Origin: Streptomyces sp. 846.5
Lineage (GTDB): Bacteria; Actinomycetota; Actinomycetes; Streptomycetales; Streptomycetaceae
DNA length: 64,000 nucleotides
Reading direction: 5' to 3'
Assembly (NCBI RefSeq): GCF_004365705.1
Contig: NZ_SOBN01000001.1
Coordinates: forward strand, 4,512,001-4,576,000
In this document: piece after piece, positions 60,564 to 64,000 of the stretch
How positions within the stretch are numbered: the stretch's first letter is position 1
Layout: every line of letters begins with the position of its first letter
The notes under the pieces: model-generated
Database searches by the model: none
Told to the model about the DNA's origin: nothing
Seen by the model: the letters and a program-made list of their open reading frames with translations, nothing else
Made by a program: the position numbers and the translations under genes

Positions 60564-60579
60564 TGCGCCTGCGGTCGGC

Positions 60580-62085
60580 TCAGCGGACGAGGGCGAGCTC
60601 GGCCTCCTCCGCGGCGGGTGTTCCGGCCACCACCGTCGCGCCGGCCGCAGCCTTGCGAGGCAGTGCGAACATCAGCACGAAGGCCACCATCAGGCCGCCC
60701 GCGACCCACCACAGCGAGTTGCCGAAGGCCGCCCCGAAGATCTGTGCGGTGCTGTGCCGGGCCCGGTCGGCGTGCTCGACCACACCGAGGAAGCAGACCG
60801 AGACCAGGCCCATCCCCAGCGCCGCGCCCAGCTGCATGGTGGTGTTGATCAGACCGGACGCCGAACCGGCGTGCTCCCTGGGCACATCGGACAGCACCGC
60901 GTCGGTCAGCGGGGCGACGATCAGGCCCATGCCGGCGCCCATCACCAGCAGCGGCAGGATCATCTGCCAGGAGTGCAGCCCGCCGCCGTAGCGCCCGACC
61001 TCCCAGGCGTACAGGGCCGCGCCCAGGGCCATCACCAGGGCGCCGGCCTGCAGCACCCGGCGTCCGAACCGGGGCACCAGCAGCTGGACCGAGAGCCCGG
61101 CGGCGGTGGAGATGCTCAGCGCGAACGGCAGCCCGGTCAGCCCGGCGTGCAGCGGGGTCCAGCCGAGGCCGAGCTGCATGTACAGGGTCCAGACCAGGAA
61201 GAAGATGCCGCAGACCACGCCCTGCACCAGCTGGATGCCGATGCCCGCCGCGAAGCTCCGCACCCGGAACAGCGACAGCTCCACCAGCGGCGAGCCGTCC
61301 CGCGCCGCCTTGGCCCGCTCGTAGCGGACGAACGCGGCGAACACCGGGACGCTCGCGCCCATCGAGACGAAGCCCCACAGCGGCCAGCCCGACTGCTGGC
61401 CCTGCATCAGCGGGTACAGCAGCATCAGCAGGCCGAGGCTGCCCAGCGCGACGCCGACCAGGTCCAGCCGCAGCGCCTTCGGGGCCTTGGACTCGGTGAT
61501 GTAGCGGACGCCGAGGACCAGCCCGGCGATGCCCAGCGGCAGGTTGATCAGGAAGATCGGCCGCCACTGCAGGCCGAACAGGTTCCACTGGGTCAGCAGC
61601 GCGCCGAACATGGGTCCGGTGACGGCGCCGAGGCCGATCATGGCCCCGAACATCCCGAACACCTTGCCGCGCTCCTCGGCCGGGAAGGTGGCGTGGATGA
61701 TCGCCAGCACCTGCGGCACCATCATCGCGGCCGCCGCGCCCTGCAGCAGCCGGGTGGAGACCAGCATCGCCGGACTCACGGCCAGCCCGCACAGTGCCGA
61801 GGCGACGGTGAAGCCGCCGATGCCGATCAGGAACATCCGCTTGCGGCCGACGATGTCACCGAGCCGTCCACCGGTGATCAGGCCGATGGCGAAGGCCAGC
61901 GCATAGCCCGCGGTGATCCACTGGACCGCGCTGAACGAGGCGCCGGTGTCCTTCTGGATGCTGGGGACGGCGATGTTGACGATGGTCACGTCCACCATGT
62001 CCATCAGGCTGGCGGTCATCACCACTGCGAGCGCCAGCCACCTCCTGGGGTCCAACGGAGCTGCTGCCTCGTCCTGAGCGTTCAT
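60580..62085 (-). CDS. MFS multidrug exporter (DHA2/EmrB type)
   Basis: 501 residues, about 14 membrane segments. DVTIVNIAVPSIQKDTGAS, GGRLGDIVGRKRMFLIG (motif A) and RLLQGAAAAMMVPQVLAII are typical. ATG 62085 is 8 bases behind AAGGGA; a GTG directly before it could also serve. Divergent from a WYL regulator, probably its controller. Substrate unknown. Confidence 0.9.
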   Translation of the reverse strand: MNAQDEAAAPLDPRRWLALAVVMTASLMDMVDVTIVNIAVPSIQKDTGASFSAVQWITAGYALAFAIGLITGGRLGDIVGRKRMFLIGIGGFTVASALCGLAVSPAMLVSTRLLQGAAAAMMVPQVLAIIHATFPAEERGKVFGMFGAMIGLGAVTGPMFGALLTQWNLFGLQWRPIFLINLPLGIAGLVLGVRYITESKAPKALRLDLVGVALGSLGLLMLLYPLMQGQQSGWPLWGFVSMGASVPVFAAFVRYERAKAARDGSPLVELSLFRVRSFAAGIGIQLVQGVVCGIFFLVWTLYMQLGLGWTPLHAGLTGLPFALSISTAAGLSVQLLVPRFGRRVLQAGALVMALGAALYAWEVGRYGGGLHSWQMILPLLVMGAGMGLIVAPLTDAVLSDVPREHAGSASGLINTTMQLGAALGMGLVSVCFLGVVEHADRARHSTAQIFGAAFGNSLWWVAGGLMVAFVLMFALPRKAAAGATVVAGTPAAEEAELALVR

Positions 62086-62180
62086 CACATTCCCTTTCCA
62101 CGGGTTCGCTGCGGCACGTCTTCGACTCTAGGAGGCATGTAGGTCAGATCCTGTCCGCCTTGTCGGGCATCCTTGAACCC

Positions 62181-63167
62181 ATGACGGACACACCGGCACG
62201 GCTGCTGAACCTGCTGTCACTGCTGCAGACCCCGCGCGAATGGCCCGGCAGCGAACTGGCCGAGCGCCTGGCGGTCAGCCCGCGGACCATCCGCCGCGAC
62301 ATCGACCGGCTGCGCGAGCTCGGCTATCCGGTCGAGGCCACCATGGGCGCGGTCGGCGGATACCGGCTGGTGGCCGGAAAGGCGATGCCGCCGCTGCTGC
62401 TCGACGACGAGGAGGCGGTGGCCATCGCGGTGGGACTGCGGGCCGCGGCGGGCAGCCCGGTGGACGGCATCGAGGAGGCCTCGATGCGGGCCCTGGCCAA
62501 GCTCCAGCAGGTGCTGCCGTCCCGGCTGCGGCACCGGGTGGGGTCGCTGAGCGCGGCCACGGTCTCGCTGGCCGGCTGGAGCGGTGCCACGGTGGACCCG
62601 GAGGTGCTGACGGTGCTCGCGTCCGGCACCGCCGGGCACGAGAAGCTGCGCTTCGGCTATCTGGCCGCGGACCGGGCGGAGAGCCGCCGGCTGGTCGAGC
62701 CGCACCGGCTGGTCACGGCCGGACGCCGCTGGTACCTGGTCGCCTACGACACCGACCGCGCGGACTGGCGCCTGTTCCGGGTGGACCGGATCAGCGCGCC
62801 GCAGCTCACCGGCGCGAGGTTCGCTCCGCGGGCCCTGCCGGGGGCGGGGGGCGACCCGGCGGCCTTCGTCCAGCAGAAGCTCCGGGGCCTGCAGCGGACC
62901 GTCGAGGCCGTGGTGACCCTGCAGGCTCCTGCGGAGCAGATCGCGGCGAAGCTCGGCAGCAGCGCGGTTCGGATCGATCCGGTCGACGAGAACAGCTGTG
63001 TGCTGCACACGCGGGCGGACGCGATGGAGTGGCTGGCGATGCGGTTGGCCATGCTGGGCTGCGAGTTCGTTGTGCACGAGCCGGTGGAACTGAGGCAGTA
63101 CCTGGCTGAGCTCGGTGCACGGGTGACCCACGCAGCGGGGTTCTCGCGCAGTTCCCCGCGCCCCTAG
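62181..63167 (+). CDS. HTH/WYL-domain transcriptional regulator
   Basis: 328 residues. N-terminal HTH_11 (~4-55): RLLNLLSLLQTPREWPGSEL, LAVSPRTIRRDIDRLRELGY. WYL ligand domain (~140-210) with FGYLAADRAESRRLVEPHRLV and RRWYLVAYD, then a WCX C-terminal domain. No ribosome site before ATG 62181. The last residues (SRSSPRP) and the TAG stop are encoded by the left arm of a dispersed hairpin, so the original C-terminus may have been replaced. Divergent from the MFS exporter. Confidence 0.92.
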   Translation: MTDTPARLLNLLSLLQTPREWPGSELAERLAVSPRTIRRDIDRLRELGYPVEATMGAVGGYRLVAGKAMPPLLLDDEEAVAIAVGLRAAAGSPVDGIEEASMRALAKLQQVLPSRLRHRVGSLSAATVSLAGWSGATVDPEVLTVLASGTAGHEKLRFGYLAADRAESRRLVEPHRLVTAGRRWYLVAYDTDRADWRLFRVDRISAPQLTGARFAPRALPGAGGDPAAFVQQKLRGLQRTVEAVVTLQAPAEQIAAKLGSSAVRIDPVDENSCVLHTRADAMEWLAMRLAMLGCEFVVHEPVELRQYLAELGARVTHAAGFSRSSPRP

Positions 63168-63219
63168 GTAGTGCAACCGGGCCAGTTGCAGACGTATAGG
63201 GGCGCGGGGAACTGCGCGA
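63144..63219. repeat. Dispersed long hairpin, copy 2 (end of WYL gene)
   Basis: Perfect 23-base arms 63144-63166 and 63197-63219, with an inner stem TGCAAC/GTTGCA. Same element as 54415-54513. It covers the WYL stop codon and lies between convergent genes, so it probably acts as a bidirectional terminator. Confidence 0.88.
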
Positions 63220-63244
63220 ACAGCAACCACCCACCGAGCGGCAC

Positions 63245-64000
63245 CTACCACCGTCGACTGAGCAACCGCTCCACGAAGTTGGGCCGGTCCACCGGCAACC
63301 GGCCTTCGGCCCGGTACCGGACGGTGCTCCGTTCCCAGTCGAAGTACCCCCGCATCCACCCGGCCATCCCGTCCCGGTACTCCTCCACCGCCTGCCGCTC
63401 GCTCCGGTCCAGCCCCAGCCGCTTGCAGAGTCTCGGCAGCTCCTCGGACAGCCGGACCCACTCGTCGACCATCCACTGGGCCTGTGCCTGCACCGCCGCC
63501 TGCGCTTCCGCGCGCCCGCACTGCCGCTCGTGCTGCAGGATCACCACCAGGTTGTAGACGTCACCCCGCGGCGCCTCCTTGTCGTAGGACCAGACGTCGT
63601 TGTTGATGGCCGGGGCGTCCCCGGCCAGCAGTCGCATCTGCCGCAACTCCGGGCTGTGGAACGCGATCGCTGGCACCTCGCGGTGGAACCGCTCGACCAT
63701 GTCCAGCACGGTCTCCACCCCGGACGCGCCGCGTCGCAGCAGCATGTAGGCGTCCCTGTTGGGAATCGCCGCCCCGGTGCCGTTGCGCTCGGCCTCCGCT
63801 GCGAGGGTCCGGCCCAGCGCCTCGTTGGGGTGGGCCGCGAAGTACCACTCCCAGTGGTACGAGGCCCGGGCCCGCCACCGCGGCGACATGCCCTTGCTGC
63901 CGCGCCGCCACAGATCGGCGAAGGCGGAGTTCACCGGGGTGTCCGGGATCTCGGTGGCGGGTCGTTCGCCGGGCTCGGTCCGGGCCAGTTCGATCAGCGG
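63245..64000 (-). CDS. Class I terpene synthase, C-terminal part (5' end outside window)
   Basis: 251 codons visible; the frame is open to the window edge. The second metal-binding triad is present as NDVWSYDKE (N-D-x-x-S-x-x-x-E pattern), followed by the acidic/arginine region and a C-terminal STVRYR that fits the RY motif. The first motif (D-rich) would be upstream in the missing part or just inside it. Bacterial sesquiterpene or diterpene cyclases of the pentalenene/epi-isozizaene type have this layout. Product not predictable. Confidence 0.88.
   Translation of the reverse strand, partial: PLIELARTEPGERPATEIPDTPVNSAFADLWRRGSKGMSPRWRARASYHWEWYFAAHPNEALGRTLAAEAERNGTGAAIPNRDAYMLLRRGASGVETVLDMVERFHREVPAIAFHSPELRQMRLLAGDAPAINNDVWSYDKEAPRGDVYNLVVILQHERQCGRAEAQAAVQAQAQWMVDEWVRLSEELPRLCKRLGLDRSERQAVEEYRDGMAGWMRGYFDWERSTVRYRAEGRLPVDRPNFVERLLSRRW

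Overview
The window is high-GC actinobacterial chromosome, almost certainly Streptomycetaceae (Streptomyces, Kitasatospora or Streptacidiphilus). The evidence is the strong third-position G/C bias, the topA - MFS/tmk fusion - holB - secreted peptidase order, a complete conservon (cvn) operon with a P450 lacking the usual ExxR arginine, XRE/MmyB-type regulators, DUF4232 and DUF418 proteins, and a dispersed hairpin of a kind common in Streptomyces.

Layout. 1-10.3 kb is conserved core: the end of topA, an MFS-thymidylate kinase fusion, holB, a degenerate esterase-fold membrane protein, a Tap-like secreted peptidase, a LysE-family exporter and tRNA-Thr(CGU) with its terminator. 10.35-32.2 kb is an accessory, decaying region starting just downstream of the tRNA. 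It holds a complete IS1182-type element with 8-bp target duplication, fragments of a helicase and an IS3 transposase, a DUF4232 lipoprotein between ~70-bp inverted repeats, a truncated histidine kinase, ohr, a carboxylesterase, two beta-propeller/XRE regulator cassettes, a broken ISAs1 transposase containing a hexanucleotide expansion, a two-component system, and a TetR-controlled SDR/hydrolase/ester-cyclase/NmrA cluster that is partly pseudogenised.

32.2-41.1 kb is a fructan-utilisation locus. A LacI repressor and PfkB kinase lie on one strand. Divergent from them are a sugar-binding lipoprotein, permease, single-cassette ATPase, aldose-1-epimerase family protein and a secreted GH32 levanase/inulinase with a duplicated insertion. 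A near-perfect LacI-type operator overlaps the likely transcription start. 41.1-48.2 kb is a second patchwork: an AAA+/DUF234 ATPase, an aldo/keto reductase tail, an epoxide-hydrolase/GH15 chimeric pseudogene, a divergent SnoaL/MerR pair with symmetric promoters, and a divergent MFS/XRE pair.

48.2-55.3 kb is an ethanolamine-catabolism locus. A kinase-aminotransferase (probable phospho-lyase) fusion is divergent from an APC permease, eutB and eutC, so two chemically different routes from ethanolamine to acetaldehyde may be encoded side by side. 55.3-64 kb holds a K+ channel, the conservon (cvnA-B-C-D plus P450), a divergent MFS/WYL-regulator pair, and the C-terminal part of a class I terpene synthase that runs off the window. 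No CRISPR array, rRNA or integrase was seen.
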